DNA of 64,000 nucleotides, from the NCBI RefSeq assembly GCF_030323145.1, contig NZ_CP100470.1, positions 4,815,001 to 4,879,000 on the forward strand, read 5' to 3'. The notes beneath the pieces are model-generated. The model ran no database searches, had not been told where the DNA came from, and saw nothing but the letters and a program-made list of their open reading frames with translations. This document shows, one piece after another, positions 35,669 through 46,850 of this stretch. The stretch's first letter is position 1, and every line of letters starts with the position of its first letter. Both the position numbers and the translations under genes were made by a program. This DNA comes from Mesorhizobium sp. C432A. GTDB taxonomy: Bacteria > Pseudomonadota > Alphaproteobacteria > Rhizobiales > Rhizobiaceae.

Positions 35669-38600
35669 TTACGCGGGTATCTTGACGACCACCTCGGTCT
35701 TGTCGCCGGCTTTCGGCTGAAAACCGGAAGACTTTGTCTTGGTTCCATTGACTTCGAGCGAGATGGATTTGGCCTTTTTGTCGCGGATGACGCGAACCTT
35801 GATCTCCGACCCCAGCATCTTCAGCGTGGCAGAATAGCCGTCCCAATGGCTGGGCAGTTTCGGCCGGAACGTGATCTGCTTGCCCCGCCGCTCAATGCCC
35901 AGAATTCCTTCGACCGCAGCACGGTAGAGCCATCCCGCTGAGCCCGTATACCAGGTCCAGCCGCCGCGACCGCCCTTGCCCTCACCGGAATAGATGTCGG
36001 CGGCGACGACGTACGGCTCGACGCGGTAATGCTCGGCCGATGCATCGTCGAGCGCATGGTTGACCGGGTTCAGCATCGAGAAGCAGCGATAGGCATCGTC
36101 GGTGCGGCCCATTTCGGCGAGCGCGATGACAAACCAGGTCGCCGCATGGGTGTACTGGCCGCCGTTCTCGCGCACGCCCGGCGGATAACTCTTGATGTAA
36201 CCAGGGTCCTTTCTCGTGTTCTGGAAGGCCGGGGTAAACAGTTTGACGATCTTGAGCTTGTCGTCGACCAGCAGGTTCGTCGCCTGCTGCATCGCCGTGG
36301 TCGAGCGCGCGGGGTCGCCCTCGCCGGAGAGCACGCTCCACGACTGCGCGATGGAGTCGATCTTGCACTCGTCCGAATTATGCGAGCCAAGCGGCGTGCC
36401 GTCGTCGTAGCTGCCGCGGCGATACCACTGGCCGTCCCAGGCGGTGCTTTCCAGCGCCCGCTTCAGCACATCGGCGTGTTTTGTCCAGGCCTGCGCCCGC
36501 TTGGTGTCGCCCTGCCCCTTGGCCACGGTGGTAAAGTCGCCCAGCGTCTTCAAAAGGAACCAGCCGAGCCAGACACTCTCCCCCTTGCCGGCTTCGCCGA
36601 CGCGGTTCATGCCGTCGTTCCAGTCGCCGCCGAGGATCAGCGGCAGCCCGGCCGGGCTGCTGCGCTTGACCGCAAGGTCGAGCGCACGCGCGCAATGGTC
36701 GTAGAGCGACGCGTTCGTCTTGGAGATTTCCGGCGTGAAGAAGGCGTCGTGCTCGCCCTCGCCCAGCACCTGCCCGTCGATGAAAGGCAGCTGCTCCTTC
36801 AGGATCCCTGTATCGCCGGTCACCTCGATGTAGCGATTGGTGGCATGCGCCAGCCAGACCACATCGTCGGAGATCATGGTGCGCACGCCTGCGTCGGTGC
36901 GCGGCAACCACCAATGCTGGACGTCGCCTTCGGGGAACTGCCGGCGCGCCGCATTGAGGATCTGGTCGCGCGCCAGTTTCGGATCATGCGCAAGCAGGGC
37001 CAGCGTGTCCTGCAGCTGGTCGCGGAAGCCGAAGGCGCCGCTTGCCTGATAAAAGGCCGAGCGGGCGCGGATGCGGCAGGCCAGGCTCTGATAGGGCAGC
37101 CAGTGATTGACCATGGCGTCGAGCGCCTTGTCGGGCGTCTCGACCTGGATGGTGTCGAGGAAGCCGCGCCAGACGCGTTCATTATCGGCCAGCCGCTGGT
37201 CGAAATCCTTGCCCGAATGGGTCTGCACCAACGCGCTCGCTTCGGCTGATGTAGCGGCGTCGCCAAGCAGCCAGACCAGCGTGACGTCGCCGCCGGCAGG
37301 GATGTCGATGTCGCTGGCGACAGCTGCGCACGGATCGTCGCCGGCCTCGACGCGGCCCGACAGGCCGGCGCCGCTGACGACAGTGTGCGGGAAGGCGCTG
37401 GTGCCCTGCCTGCCGATGAACTCGCCACGATCGGCTGTCACCGAATGCACCGGACCGGTGGCGGCCAGGAAGGCCACCCGGTCGCCGAAATCGAGACCGT
37501 AGGGGTTTTGCGCCAGAAGCGCGCCGGTCGCTGGATCCCTGGACGGGATGATGGTCGCAGCCGTGCTCGAGCGATGGCTGCCGAGAACCCATTCGGCATA
37601 GGCATAGATGCGCAGCCGCGCCGGCGCCGAGCCCGAGTTCTGGATGCGCAGCCGCGTGATCTTCACTGGATCGACGGGATCGACGACGTGCGTCAGATCC
37701 ATCGACAGCGGGCCGCGTTTGGATCGGAAGGTCGAGAAGCCCTGGCCGTGCCATGTCTCATAGGTCATCGAGGGATCGCGGACCACGGCAGCCAGCGGCG
37801 AGAATGCCTTGCCGCTGGCCTGATCGTAGATGTAGATGCCCTCGCCCGGCCGGTTGGTGACCGGATCGTTCGACCATGGCGTCAGTTGGTAATCGCGGCT
37901 GTTGCGGCTCCAGGTGAAGGCAGCGCCTTCGGCCGAGACATGGAATCCGAACGAGGCGTTCGAGACGACGTTGATCCAGGGCTGCGGAGTCGTGCGCCGG
38001 CCGGTGAGACGCGTGACATAGTGACGGCCATCGCCTTCGAAACCGCCGAAGCCGTTCCACTGGCTGAGGCCGCTGCCGTCGGCGCTGCTGTCGGACGCGG
38101 CATGGTATGCAGGCGCCGCCGGCACCGGCAGAGACGGCTCGCGCAGTGACGCGGGGGCCGCCGGCTGCAGGCCATCGCGTGCTTGCAAGGCTGCCGCCTC
38201 GGCGCGTTCGATCTGGTCGAAGATGGTGCCGTTGCGCGTGTGCAGAACCACGCGGGCAACCGCCAGCAGCGTCTTGTACGTCGCCTCGTCCATCAGGTCG
38301 CGGCGCACGGCGAAGATGTGCTGGCGCGGCCCGAGTTCCTTGCCGCGCAGGCGGCTGTTTTCGCACAGCGTTTCGACCGCGCGCTGCAGGTCCTGGACAT
38401 AGGACGATGCCTGCTCGTTGACGACCACGAAGTCGATCATCATGCCGCGGGCGCGCATATACTCCTGGAAGCGCAGCGCCTGGGCGACAATTTCGAGGTC
38501 GGCCACGTCGCCGATGCGGACCAGGAAGATCGGGAAATCGCCCGAAATGCTGGTCGGCCACAGGCTGGACTGCTTGCCCAGCCCCGAAGCGATGGATTCG

Positions 38601-41600
38601 CCGGGCAGGCGCAGGAACGGATCGGGATAGATCAGGAAGCGCGCCAGCTTCTGCACGTTGGCGGCGTCGGTCAGGCTGAGACCAAGATGGCGGGTCTGCA
38701 CCTGCGAACGCGTCCAGGCAAGCATCGCCTGGCGAGCAAAACTTTCGGGATGGTCGAGCCTGGCGATGGCCTCGTCCAGTTCGGCGCGGTTGGCGCCGAC
38801 GGCGGTCCAGAAGGTCAGCGATATCTTCTTGTTGGCCGGCACCCGCACCTGGCGGCGCAGGGCCGCTACCGGATCGAGGGTGAAGCCGTGGTGACCGCCA
38901 AGCTTGGCGCCGGGATCGAAGGCCGCCGCTTCCGCGATGGTACGGCCACGGCCGATGAAGGCACGGCGGTCGGTTTCGGCCTCGGCATCGCGCGCCGACC
39001 CGGACGGATCGGTGACGAAATGCACCATGGTGACGTCAGGCTCGTTCTTCTCGCGCTTGCGCCTGGTGGCAAAGATGGCGCCGTTATTGGCAGCGATCTC
39101 GGTCTCGATAAACATTTTCGAGAACGCAGGATGGGCATTGTCGGAGGCTTCGTTGCCCAGCACCAGCTCGGCAAAGGAGGTCACCTCGATATGCCGGTCA
39201 GTGGCGCCGTCATTGTAGAGCGTGACGCGCCGTCCCTCGCCATTGCCTTCCGAGATGACGATGCATTCGACCTCCGAACGAAGCGAGCCCACTGTTTTGA
39301 CGAAGCTCGCCTTGTCGTCGGAAAACAGCGTCTGCACTCTCTCGCCGGTCGCCTGCTTCGGCTCCGCGGTGGCCGACCACCAGTCGCCGCTGCCGGCGTC
39401 GCGCAGGAAGATGTAGGAGCCGAGCCGGTCTTCGGTCGGGTCGGGCTGCCAACGGGTGACGGCGAGTTCGCCCCAGCGGCTGTAACCGGAACCGGTGGCC
39501 GAGACCATGACGGAGTAGCGGCCATTGGACATGACGCTGGTGGCGCGCAACGCCCTCAGCGGGTCGAGGACGATGCGCGAATCCGGGCTCTCGACCTCGG
39601 TCTCGTCCTTCGAGCGCTCGTCGGCTTCGGTCCTGACCGTGGCGGTCGGGATGTCGCGCGGCGCCCTCTCCTGCAGCAGGAGTTCGGCAGACTCGATCAC
39701 CGGATCGCTGTGGAAGCGGTCGCGCAGCCGGCCCTCGAAGATGGCGTCGGCAACGGCGGCGATCGACATGCCGGAGTGATGCGCCATGTAGTTCAGGACA
39801 ACAGCGTGGTCGGTGCCTTCCGGCACGCGCTGCGGCGTGAAGTCGACGGCGTCGTAAAAGCCATGCCGGCCGAGAGCGCCGATGGAGCGCAGCCTGGCCA
39901 GATTCTGGACGGATTCGCGCGGTGTGAACTGCGCCGCGAGGATCGTGGCGTAAGGGGCGATCACCGTGTTCTGGCCAAGGCCGCGCTTGAGGCCAAGTCC
40001 GGGCACGCCGAAATTGGTATACTGGTAGGTCAGTTCGCGGTCGCGGGCATTGTAGGCCGCTTCCGAAATGCCCCAGGGCACGTTCTTCGAACGCGCGTAC
40101 TGGATCTGGCGCTTGATGATCAGCTTGCTGGTCTGGTTGAGGATCGACCCCTGCGGCTCCTTCATCACCAGTGGCGGCATCAGATACTCGAACATCGAGC
40201 CCGACCAGGACATCAGCGCACCCTGGAAGCCGATCTCGACGATCGGCCTTCCAAGCCGGAACCAATGCTCCGTCGGCAGGTCACCCTTGGCGATGGCGAA
40301 CAGGCTGGTCAGCCGCGCCTCGGAGGCGAGCAGATCGTAGCAGCTCTCATCGAGCTGGTGCTCCTCGACCCGGTAGCCGATCGAGAGCAGTTTGCGCTCC
40401 TGACGCATCAGGAAAGAGAAATCCATCTCGAATGCATAGCGGCGGCAGCGTTCGCGCAGCGCCAGCAGCTTGGCGCGCAAGGCTTCGACGGCGTTTTCGT
40501 CGCTGTGCGAGTCATGCACATGCGCCTCGCAGGTCGCTTCCAGCCGTGCCGCCCAGTCGGCGATAATGTCGCTGCGCTGCGATCCGGCCTCGGTGTGGAT
40601 GGCGGTGGCGAGCTTGCGGATCTCGCCGGCAAGCACGGCCAGGTTAATGGTGCGGATCGAGGCCATCTCCGGCTGCGCCTTGATGGTCATGACGGCGCGC
40701 CGCATGCCATCGAGGCGATCGGCCAGACGCTGGCGCAACGGCCGCAGTTGCCGGCGGTCGTCAGGCAATTCCTCGAGGCTCTCGTCGAGGATACTCACCG
40801 TGTCGAGGACGCCTTCGAAATCGCCCTGCAGGTGAACGGACGGGGCTTCCGCCCATTCGGCGCAGGCAGCCGCCACCGCGACCAGATGTCCGGCGAGATT
40901 GCCGCTGTCGACGGCCGAGATGTAAAGCGGATAGAGCGGCTTGAGCGTCGTGGTGTCGTACCAGTTGAAGAGGTGGCCGCGGTTGCGCGGCATGCTCTCG
41001 ATGGTCGTCATCGTGGCGTCGATGCGGGTGATGGCGTCGGAGAGCGCAATCCAGCCGAAATCGCGTGCCGACACCACCGACAGCAGGTAGACGCCGATAT
41101 TGGTCGGCGACGTCCGCGGCGCCACAACCGGCGCCGGGCTTTCCTGGAAATTGTCGGGCGGCAGATTGTGGTGCTCGGCCGTGACGAAGGTTTCGAAATA
41201 ATGCCAGGTGCGGCGCGCCACGGTGCGCAGCGCGTGGATGTCGGCCTGCGATATGCGCAGGCGGTCCTCGGTCTCGGCCGAGCGGCTGATCCAGCAGGCA
41301 ACCGCCGGCGAACCGATCCAGAACAGAGCGAAGAAGAAGGCGACGAAGGCACCGGTGGAATCGGCCAGCACGGGGATAGCGAGACCGACGACGCCGATGA
41401 TCACGGCGCCATACATCATGCTGTAATAGGAGCCGATATCGTTGTCGCCGCCCTTGTGCGCCTGCGACGCGGTGCGCCATTCCAGCAGGTTCTGGCGGCT
41501 GACGAACAGGCGGTAGAGCGTGCGCACGATGGCGTCGCCCATCATCCAGGCATTGTGCGCCATCAACAGCACTTTCAGCGCCACAAGGGCCGTGCCGAAG

Positions 41601-44248
41601 ACGGTGTCGTGCGCCAGTGCGGAGAAATGGCCGCGCGGCGTCTGGTCGCCGCTCTTGGGCAGGATGGCGTTGACGACATCGAAGGTCGGCGCCATGAACA
41701 GCGACAGGATCAGCAGCGCCTGCCACTGCGCGGCCTGCGTGAAGGGCAGCAGCGTCCAGCCGGCGATCGCCGCCATCACCCAGAAGATCGGGGTCAGCGA
41801 GCGGCGCAGATTGTCGACCATCTTCCAGCGCGACAGCGCCGGCACGCCGGAACGCGGCGAGAAGATGAAGCGCAGCAGCTGCCAGTCGCCGCGCGCCCAG
41901 CGGTGGTGGCGCGAGGCGTCGACCGAGTAGCGGGTAGGATAGTCCTCGACCAGTTCGACGTCGGTGACAAGTGCTGCGCGCGCCAGCGCACCTTCGAGCA
42001 GATCGTGGCTGAGGACGGTGTTTTCCTCGATGCGGCCCTGCAGCGCCGCCTCGAAAGCGTCGACGTGATAAAGGCCCTTGCCGGTGAAGGAGCCGTCGCT
42101 GAAGACGTCCTGGTAGAGATCCGAGACGGCAAAGACGTAAGGATCGAGACCGCTGTTGGACGAGAAGACGCGCTGGAAGAAAGAAGCGTCGTCGCCGCTG
42201 GTGAGCGAGGCTGTGATGCGCGGCTGCAGAATGGTGTAGCCGGCGGTAACGACGCGCTTTGTCGCGTCAAAATGCGGGCGGTTGAGCGGATGGGCGAGCT
42301 TGCCGACCAGTGACGACACGGCGTCGCGCGTGGTGCGCGTGTCGGCGTCGAGCGTCATGACATAGACGACCTTTTCCGGCAGCGGCACGTCGAGCGGCAG
42401 GAAGGTGGTGTCGCTGTCGCCGCGCAAGAGAAGGTTCAGCTCATGCAGCTTGCCGCGCTTGCGCTCCCAGCCCATCCAGGCGCCCTGCGCCTGGTTGTAG
42501 AGCCGGCGGCGATGCAGGATATAGAAACGCGGCGCGCCTTCCGAGGGATAACGGGCATTGAGCCTGGCGATCTCGTCGCGCGCATATTGCAGGATCTCGA
42601 TGTCGGCGGCGTCGATCTCGGTCTTGGAATCCGGCCAGTCGGACAGCAGCGCGAAATGGATTTCTTCGGCCGTGTTGGCGAGGTGATGCACCTCGATGTT
42701 GCGGATGTTTTCCTCGACATCATCGCGCGAGCCGATCAGCGACGGCACCACGACCAAGGTGCGTGATGCCGCCGGAATGCCGTGCTTGTAGTCATAGCCG
42801 ACGAGCCGCGTCGGCTTCAGGAACAGTGAAACAACGGTGTTGAAGAAGGCGAGCGCGCCTTCGCTGGCAGGCACCGCAAACAGCGCCAGCATCAGCGTGA
42901 TGGATTCCACCGACAGGCCGAGATGGGCAAGCGCATTGCCGGAGACAACCAGCAGTAGCACCGTCAGCAGGAAGACCGGCACAACGATGCCGAGCCAGCC
43001 CGTGGCGGTGAAGGCGCGCTTGAAGGTCACATGGAAGGGCGGCCGATAGCCGATCGCCTTTTCCAGATCCGGCCGGCGCGGGCCGACCAGGAAGAAGCCG
43101 ACATCGGTATGCATGGCCGGATCGGCTGATGCATCCGGCACGCCGGAGGCATCGGTGACCCCGGGAACATGGCTGGCCAGCTCGATGGCCTTTTCGGCGA
43201 CACGGAATTCGGACAGGTCGGAGCGCCGCGCCAGTTGCTCGATCGACGTGCGGTACTGGTCGCGCGAAAAGAAATCGAGCGCGGCGAAATCGGTGCGCTC
43301 GCGCAACAGCGTGTCGATGCGGCTGACGCCCTCGAACCACACCGTCCAGTCGACGTCGTTGATGAGGCGCAGGCCGCGGATGATGTTGCCGGTGGTGACA
43401 TTGCCGCTGGACAGCGTGCGATGCTCGGAAATGATGATTTCCTCGGCGTCGGAGCCGGTTTTCTCGAGCTCGACCTCCAGCCATTCCAGCGCCCTGCCGG
43501 CATTCTGCGAGCCGTCGCGCAGGCGGTAGAGCAACTGGGTGGCGAAGGTGGTGTCCTGCGCATGCGCGCCGTAGCCCGACAGGATCTTCCGGCGGTCTGC
43601 ATTGTCGTCGGTCGCCAGCACGCGGTCGGCGACCTCGTTGGCGATATGGCGCATCTGCCTGGTGCGGTCGACGCGCACGGCGATGCGGCGCAGATTCTCG
43701 ATCAAAACGAAGCGCAGCAGCGACGGCAGCGCCCACAATTCGCCGATCTTGAGCGGCTCGACCGACTGAAAACCCTCGACGATGGATTTGAACATGGTCG
43801 CCGAAACCGAACTGTCGGAATGGGCGACATAGCTCCAGGCCAGGGCCAGCGCGCGCGGCACCGCGGCGCGGTTGGCCACTTCCAGGGTCGGCAACTGCCG
43901 GTAGAAACGGCGCGGCAGGTCGCGCTTCACCTGAAAAATGGTCTCCTCGACGAGATAATTGTTGTCGAGCAGCCATTGCGCGGCAGGCGTGATGGTTTCG
44001 CCCTTGGCCTGGGCGGCATTGGTCGAGCGGTAGACTTCGAGGATTTTCTTGGCGCTGTCGCGGATGCGGGCCTGGAAATCGAACTGCGTCAGGCCGAACA
44101 GGTCCTTGATGTCGCCCTTGGCGAGGCTTTCGCCCAGCGCGCGCAGCCGCTCTTCGGGCAGGAAATTGGAGCGTATCGGCTCTTCGGTGATGACCGGGAA
44201 GCCGGCGCTGGACTTTTCGATATGGGCAGGATTTGTCTGGATATTCAT
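35669..44248 (-). CDS. ndvB: Cyclic beta-1,2-glucan synthase NdvB/ChvB
   Basis: This giant inner-membrane enzyme of about 2,859 residues initiates, elongates and cyclises beta-1,2-glucan from UDP-glucose. Two membrane clusters lie near residues 410-490 and 815-975. Between them is the GT84 glycosyltransferase with the DAD motif in YVMTLDADTRTT (about residue 630) and LSHDLLEG (about 745). The C-terminal part carries glycoside-phosphorylase-like (GH94) domains that set ring size, with GGDWNDGMNRVGEAGKGESVW near residue 2550. Length matches known NdvB/ChvB (about 2,830). ATG 44248 (MNIQTNPAH) is preferred; GTG 44290 is in frame. A 1,376-codon plus-strand ORF inside it is an antisense shadow. 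Confidence 0.95.
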   Translation of the reverse strand: MNIQTNPAHIEKSSAGFPVITEEPIRSNFLPEERLRALGESLAKGDIKDLFGLTQFDFQARIRDSAKKILEVYRSTNAAQAKGETITPAAQWLLDNNYLVEETIFQVKRDLPRRFYRQLPTLEVANRAAVPRALALAWSYVAHSDSSVSATMFKSIVEGFQSVEPLKIGELWALPSLLRFVLIENLRRIAVRVDRTRQMRHIANEVADRVLATDDNADRRKILSGYGAHAQDTTFATQLLYRLRDGSQNAGRALEWLEVELEKTGSDAEEIIISEHRTLSSGNVTTGNIIRGLRLINDVDWTVWFEGVSRIDTLLRERTDFAALDFFSRDQYRTSIEQLARRSDLSEFRVAEKAIELASHVPGVTDASGVPDASADPAMHTDVGFFLVGPRRPDLEKAIGYRPPFHVTFKRAFTATGWLGIVVPVFLLTVLLLVVSGNALAHLGLSVESITLMLALFAVPASEGALAFFNTVVSLFLKPTRLVGYDYKHGIPAASRTLVVVPSLIGSRDDVEENIRNIEVHHLANTAEEIHFALLSDWPDSKTEIDAADIEILQYARDEIARLNARYPSEGAPRFYILHRRRLYNQAQGAWMGWERKRGKLHELNLLLRGDSDTTFLPLDVPLPEKVVYVMTLDADTRTTRDAVSSLVGKLAHPLNRPHFDATKRVVTAGYTILQPRITASLTSGDDASFFQRVFSSNSGLDPYVFAVSDLYQDVFSDGSFTGKGLYHVDAFEAALQGRIEENTVLSHDLLEGALARAALVTDVELVEDYPTRYSVDASRHHRWARGDWQLLRFIFSPRSGVPALSRWKMVDNLRRSLTPIFWVMAAIAGWTLLPFTQAAQWQALLILSLFMAPTFDVVNAILPKSGDQTPRGHFSALAHDTVFGTALVALKVLLMAHNAWMMGDAIVRTLYRLFVSRQNLLEWRTASQAHKGGDNDIGSYYSMMYGAVIIGVVGLAIPVLADSTGAFVAFFFALFWIGSPAVACWISRSAETEDRLRISQADIHALRTVARRTWHYFETFVTAEHHNLPPDNFQESPAPVVAPRTSPTNIGVYLLSVVSARDFGWIALSDAITRIDATMTTIESMPRNRGHLFNWYDTTTLKPLYPLYISAVDSGNLAGHLVAVAAACAEWAEAPSVHLQGDFEGVLDTVSILDESLEELPDDRRQLRPLRQRLADRLDGMRRAVMTIKAQPEMASIRTINLAVLAGEIRKLATAIHTEAGSQRSDIIADWAARLEATCEAHVHDSHSDENAVEALRAKLLALRERCRRYAFEMDFSFLMRQERKLLSIGYRVEEHQLDESCYDLLASEARLTSLFAIAKGDLPTEHWFRLGRPIVEIGFQGALMSWSGSMFEYLMPPLVMKEPQGSILNQTSKLIIKRQIQYARSKNVPWGISEAAYNARDRELTYQYTNFGVPGLGLKRGLGQNTVIAPYATILAAQFTPRESVQNLARLRSIGALGRHGFYDAVDFTPQRVPEGTDHAVVLNYMAHHSGMSIAAVADAIFEGRLRDRFHSDPVIESAELLLQERAPRDIPTATVRTEADERSKDETEVESPDSRIVLDPLRALRATSVMSNGRYSVMVSATGSGYSRWGELAVTRWQPDPTEDRLGSYIFLRDAGSGDWWSATAEPKQATGERVQTLFSDDKASFVKTVGSLRSEVECIVISEGNGEGRRVTLYNDGATDRHIEVTSFAELVLGNEASDNAHPAFSKMFIETEIAANNGAIFATRRKREKNEPDVTMVHFVTDPSGSARDAEAETDRRAFIGRGRTIAEAAAFDPGAKLGGHHGFTLDPVAALRRQVRVPANKKISLTFWTAVGANRAELDEAIARLDHPESFARQAMLAWTRSQVQTRHLGLSLTDAANVQKLARFLIYPDPFLRLPGESIASGLGKQSSLWPTSISGDFPIFLVRIGDVADLEIVAQALRFQEYMRARGMMIDFVVVNEQASSYVQDLQRAVETLCENSRLRGKELGPRQHIFAVRRDLMDEATYKTLLAVARVVLHTRNGTIFDQIERAEAAALQARDGLQPAAPASLREPSLPVPAAPAYHAASDSSADGSGLSQWNGFGGFEGDGRHYVTRLTGRRTTPQPWINVVSNASFGFHVSAEGAAFTWSRNSRDYQLTPWSNDPVTNRPGEGIYIYDQASGKAFSPLAAVVRDPSMTYETWHGQGFSTFRSKRGPLSMDLTHVVDPVDPVKITRLRIQNSGSAPARLRIYAYAEWVLGSHRSSTAATIIPSRDPATGALLAQNPYGLDFGDRVAFLAATGPVHSVTADRGEFIGRQGTSAFPHTVVSGAGLSGRVEAGDDPCAAVASDIDIPAGGDVTLVWLLGDAATSAEASALVQTHSGKDFDQRLADNERVWRGFLDTIQVETPDKALDAMVNHWLPYQSLACRIRARSAFYQASGAFGFRDQLQDTLALLAHDPKLARDQILNAARRQFPEGDVQHWWLPRTDAGVRTMISDDVVWLAHATNRYIEVTGDTGILKEQLPFIDGQVLGEGEHDAFFTPEISKTNASLYDHCARALDLAVKRSSPAGLPLILGGDWNDGMNRVGEAGKGESVWLGWFLLKTLGDFTTVAKGQGDTKRAQAWTKHADVLKRALESTAWDGQWYRRGSYDDGTPLGSHNSDECKIDSIAQSWSVLSGEGDPARSTTAMQQATNLLVDDKLKIVKLFTPAFQNTRKDPGYIKSYPPGVRENGGQYTHAATWFVIALAEMGRTDDAYRCFSMLNPVNHALDDASAEHYRVEPYVVAADIYSGEGKGGRGGWTWYTGSAGWLYRAAVEGILGIERRGKQITFRPKLPSHWDGYSATLKMLGSEIKVRVIRDKKAKSISLEVNGTKTKSSGFQPKAGDKTEVVVKIPA

Positions 44249-44562
44249 TGAAAATTCCGCATGGGGGACGCGATGCGGCGCCACCGCCACGGCAATGTCC
44301 CTAAAACCGATTCAAATGCAATTGGTTGCATGATTACACTGGCCGAAAGTTTTTGCTTCGCACCACGCCAGAGGCGTTATCCCTTCGACATTTTAAGTGG
44401 GGCTTTCGACAACTCAAGGACGAGCACCCCTGCCCTCCCGTCCGCCTTGGAACGACGGAAGGATTCGGGCTTTTTCGTGATCCAGACAACAGCTTACGCC
44501 AGATTTCTCCGGCGTGCGATCATGTTTGGCAACAGGCGTTAATCGTTGTGCTGGCGGTGCGG
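44249..44562. other. Intergenic leader of ndvB
   Basis: These 314 bases lie between hutD and ndvB, both on the minus strand. The stretch is less GC-rich than the flanking genes and should hold the ndvB promoter and leader. No repeat element, hairpin terminator or small gene could be supported here. Confidence 0.6.
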
Positions 44563-45141
44563 CTAGCCCAGGCTGGCTATCCGGATGACGAACACGGTCG
44601 TCGGCCGCACCGGTTCAATCCGTAGTTTCGCCTGCGGACCGGGCAACAGCGTGTCGAGGGGTCCAAGGCGAGACGATGTCGCGCCGGTCACGCCGACCTC
44701 GCCGTCGAACGGCAGGATCAGGGTCATAGCGCTGGTCGGCCGGATATCGGTCGGAGCCGAAACCATCAGACGCTGGACCGAGTGCGTGGCCCGCGCGCGG
44801 CGGGTCATGACATTGAGGTCGGTGATCGGACCGGAGATCAGCGCGGCCGTGGTCGGCACATCGGCCGGGAAGGACAGCGGGGCGGAAGCCGCCGTCACTT
44901 CGGCCGGCCGCCGGCCAGCAATGTCGAGGACGATGCCCTCGCCTTCCAGCACGGCAAGCGTGCGGTCGACGCCGGCAAAGCCCGAGAACGGCCCGCTATC
45001 CTCGACTCGCGCCATCGAAACGCGCCAGTCGAAATCGTCCAGCCCGGCGCCGTCCGGCGAGACGGCGATCTCGGTGGTCGTGCCGCCGCCATTCTTCCAC
45101 GGCATGACGCGGTAGTCGGCGGCCCGTAGGATGCGCATCAT
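44563..45141 (-). CDS. hutD: HutD family protein
   Basis: This 192-residue bicupin-like protein has the HutD signature RVMPWKNGGGTTTEIA at the N-terminus, then DFDWRVSMARVEDSGPFS and GVDRTLAVLEG. HutD proteins accompany histidine-utilisation operons and are thought to limit over-induction of the pathway. It is the last gene of the hutIHGUD operon, 10 bases after hutU. The start is ATG 45141 or the adjacent ATG 45138. The exact biochemical role is unknown. Confidence 0.9.
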   Translation of the reverse strand: MMRILRAADYRVMPWKNGGGTTTEIAVSPDGAGLDDFDWRVSMARVEDSGPFSGFAGVDRTLAVLEGEGIVLDIAGRRPAEVTAASAPLSFPADVPTTAALISGPITDLNVMTRRARATHSVQRLMVSAPTDIRPTSAMTLILPFDGEVGVTGATSSRLGPLDTLLPGPQAKLRIEPVRPTTVFVIRIASLG

Positions 45142-45151
45142 TTTAAGCCAA

Positions 45152-46822
45152 TCAGCCTAAAATACCGGGCAGATTGAGCTGGTGCTCCTTCGCGCACTCG
45201 ATGGCGATGTCGTAGCCGGCATCGGCGTGGCGCATGACGCCTGTCGCCGGATCGTTCCACAACACGCGCTGCAGGCGCCTTGCGGCGTCCGGCGTGCCGT
45301 CGGCGACGATGACCATGCCGGCATGCTGCGAGAAGCCCATGCCGACGCCACCGCCATGATGCAGCGACACCCAGGTTGCGCCCGACGCGGTGTTGAGCAA
45401 CGCATTGAGCAGCGGCCAGTCGGAGACGGCGTCGGAGCCGTCCTTCATCGCTTCCGTCTCGCGGTTGGGCGAAGCCACCGAGCCGGAATCGAGGTGGTCG
45501 CGGCCGATGACGACGGGCGCCTTGAGTTCGCCCCTGGCCACCATCTCGTTGAAGGCGAGCCCCAGCCTGTGGCGGTCGCCGAGGCCGACCCAGCAGATGC
45601 GCGCCGGCAGGCCCTGAAAGGCGATGCGCTCACGTGCCATGTCCAGCCAGTTGTGCAGATGGGTGTTGCCGGGGGTGAGTTCGCGCACCTTGGCGTCCGT
45701 CTTGTAGATATCCTCGGGATCGCCCGAAAGAGCAGCCCAGCGGAACGGGCCGATGCCACGGCAGAACAGCGGCCTTATATAGGCCGGCACGAAACCGGGG
45801 AAAGCAAAGGCGTTCTCGAAGCCTTCGTCCTTGGCGACCTGGCGGATGTTGTTGCCATAGTCGAGCGTCGGCACGCCGGCATTCCAGAACGCGACCATCG
45901 CCTCGACATGCTCGCGCATTGAGGCGCGGGCGGCCTTCTCGACAGCCTTGGGATCGGAGACGCGCTTCTCGCGCCACTCAGCCATCGTCCAGCCCTTGGG
46001 CAGATAGCCGTTGATCGGGTCATGCGCCGAGGTCTGGTCGGTGACCATGTCGGGGCGGATGCCCCGCTTGAACATTTCCGGCACGATGTCGGCCGCATTG
46101 CCGAGCAGGCCGACCGACTTCGCCTCGCCGGCCTTGGTCCAGCGCTCGATCATTTCCATCGCTTCGTCGAGCGTCTCGGCCTTCTCGTCGACATAGCGGG
46201 TGCGCAGCCGGAAATCGATCGAGTCCGGATTGCATTCGATGGCGAGGCAGCAGGCGCCGGCCATGACGGCGGCAAGCGGCTGGGCGCCGCCCATGCCGCC
46301 GAGGCCGCCGGTCAGGATCCATTTGCCCGTAAGGTTGCCATTGTAGTGCTGGCGGCCGGCCTCGACGAAGGTCTCGTAGGTGCCCTGCACGATGCCTTGC
46401 GTGCCGATATAGATCCAGGAGCCGGCCGTCATCTGGCCGTACATCATCAGGCCTTTTTTATCGAGCTCGTTGAATTTGTCCCAGGTCGCCCAATGCGGCA
46501 CGATGTTGGAGTTGGCGATCAGCACGCGCGGCGCATCGGTGTGCGTCCGGAAGACGCCGACCGGCTTGCCGGACTGGACCAGCAGCGTCTCGTCTTCATT
46601 GAGGGTCTTCAACGAGGCGACGATGCTGTCGAAATCGTTCCAGGTGCGCGCGGCCCGGCCGATGCCGCCATAGACGACGAGCTCATTGGGGTTTTCGGCG
46701 ACATCGGGATCGAGGTTGTTCATCAGCATGCGCAGCGGCGCTTCGGTCGTCCAGTATTTGGCGTTGAGCTTGTCGCCGCGGGGCGCGCGCACTTCGCGGA
46801 TGTTGTGGCGAGGATTGTTCAT
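45152..46822 (-). CDS. hutU: Urocanate hydratase
   Basis: Urocanase, 556 residues, converts urocanate to 4-imidazolone-5-propionate, the second step of histidine degradation, with tightly bound NAD+ as an electrophile. Conserved segments include [12 protein letters not shown], the NAD-binding [13 protein letters not shown], the cysteine region in CNPDSIDFR, and [15 protein letters not shown] near the C-terminus. ATG 46822 is favoured over 46825 because AGGGA is then spaced five rather than two bases away. It starts 28 bases after the hutG stop. Confidence 0.96.
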   Translation of the reverse strand: MNNPRHNIREVRAPRGDKLNAKYWTTEAPLRMLMNNLDPDVAENPNELVVYGGIGRAARTWNDFDSIVASLKTLNEDETLLVQSGKPVGVFRTHTDAPRVLIANSNIVPHWATWDKFNELDKKGLMMYGQMTAGSWIYIGTQGIVQGTYETFVEAGRQHYNGNLTGKWILTGGLGGMGGAQPLAAVMAGACCLAIECNPDSIDFRLRTRYVDEKAETLDEAMEMIERWTKAGEAKSVGLLGNAADIVPEMFKRGIRPDMVTDQTSAHDPINGYLPKGWTMAEWREKRVSDPKAVEKAARASMREHVEAMVAFWNAGVPTLDYGNNIRQVAKDEGFENAFAFPGFVPAYIRPLFCRGIGPFRWAALSGDPEDIYKTDAKVRELTPGNTHLHNWLDMARERIAFQGLPARICWVGLGDRHRLGLAFNEMVARGELKAPVVIGRDHLDSGSVASPNRETEAMKDGSDAVSDWPLLNALLNTASGATWVSLHHGGGVGMGFSQHAGMVIVADGTPDAARRLQRVLWNDPATGVMRHADAGYDIAIECAKEHQLNLPGILG

Positions 46823-46850
46823 CATTGTCCCTTTGGAGTAAGGCGGCGTC

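Noticed and set aside
38183..42313. Plus-strand ORF of 1,376 codons
   Set aside because: It lies entirely antisense to ndvB, has the low-complexity Arg/Gly/Ala/Val composition of a shadow frame in high-GC DNA and matches no family.
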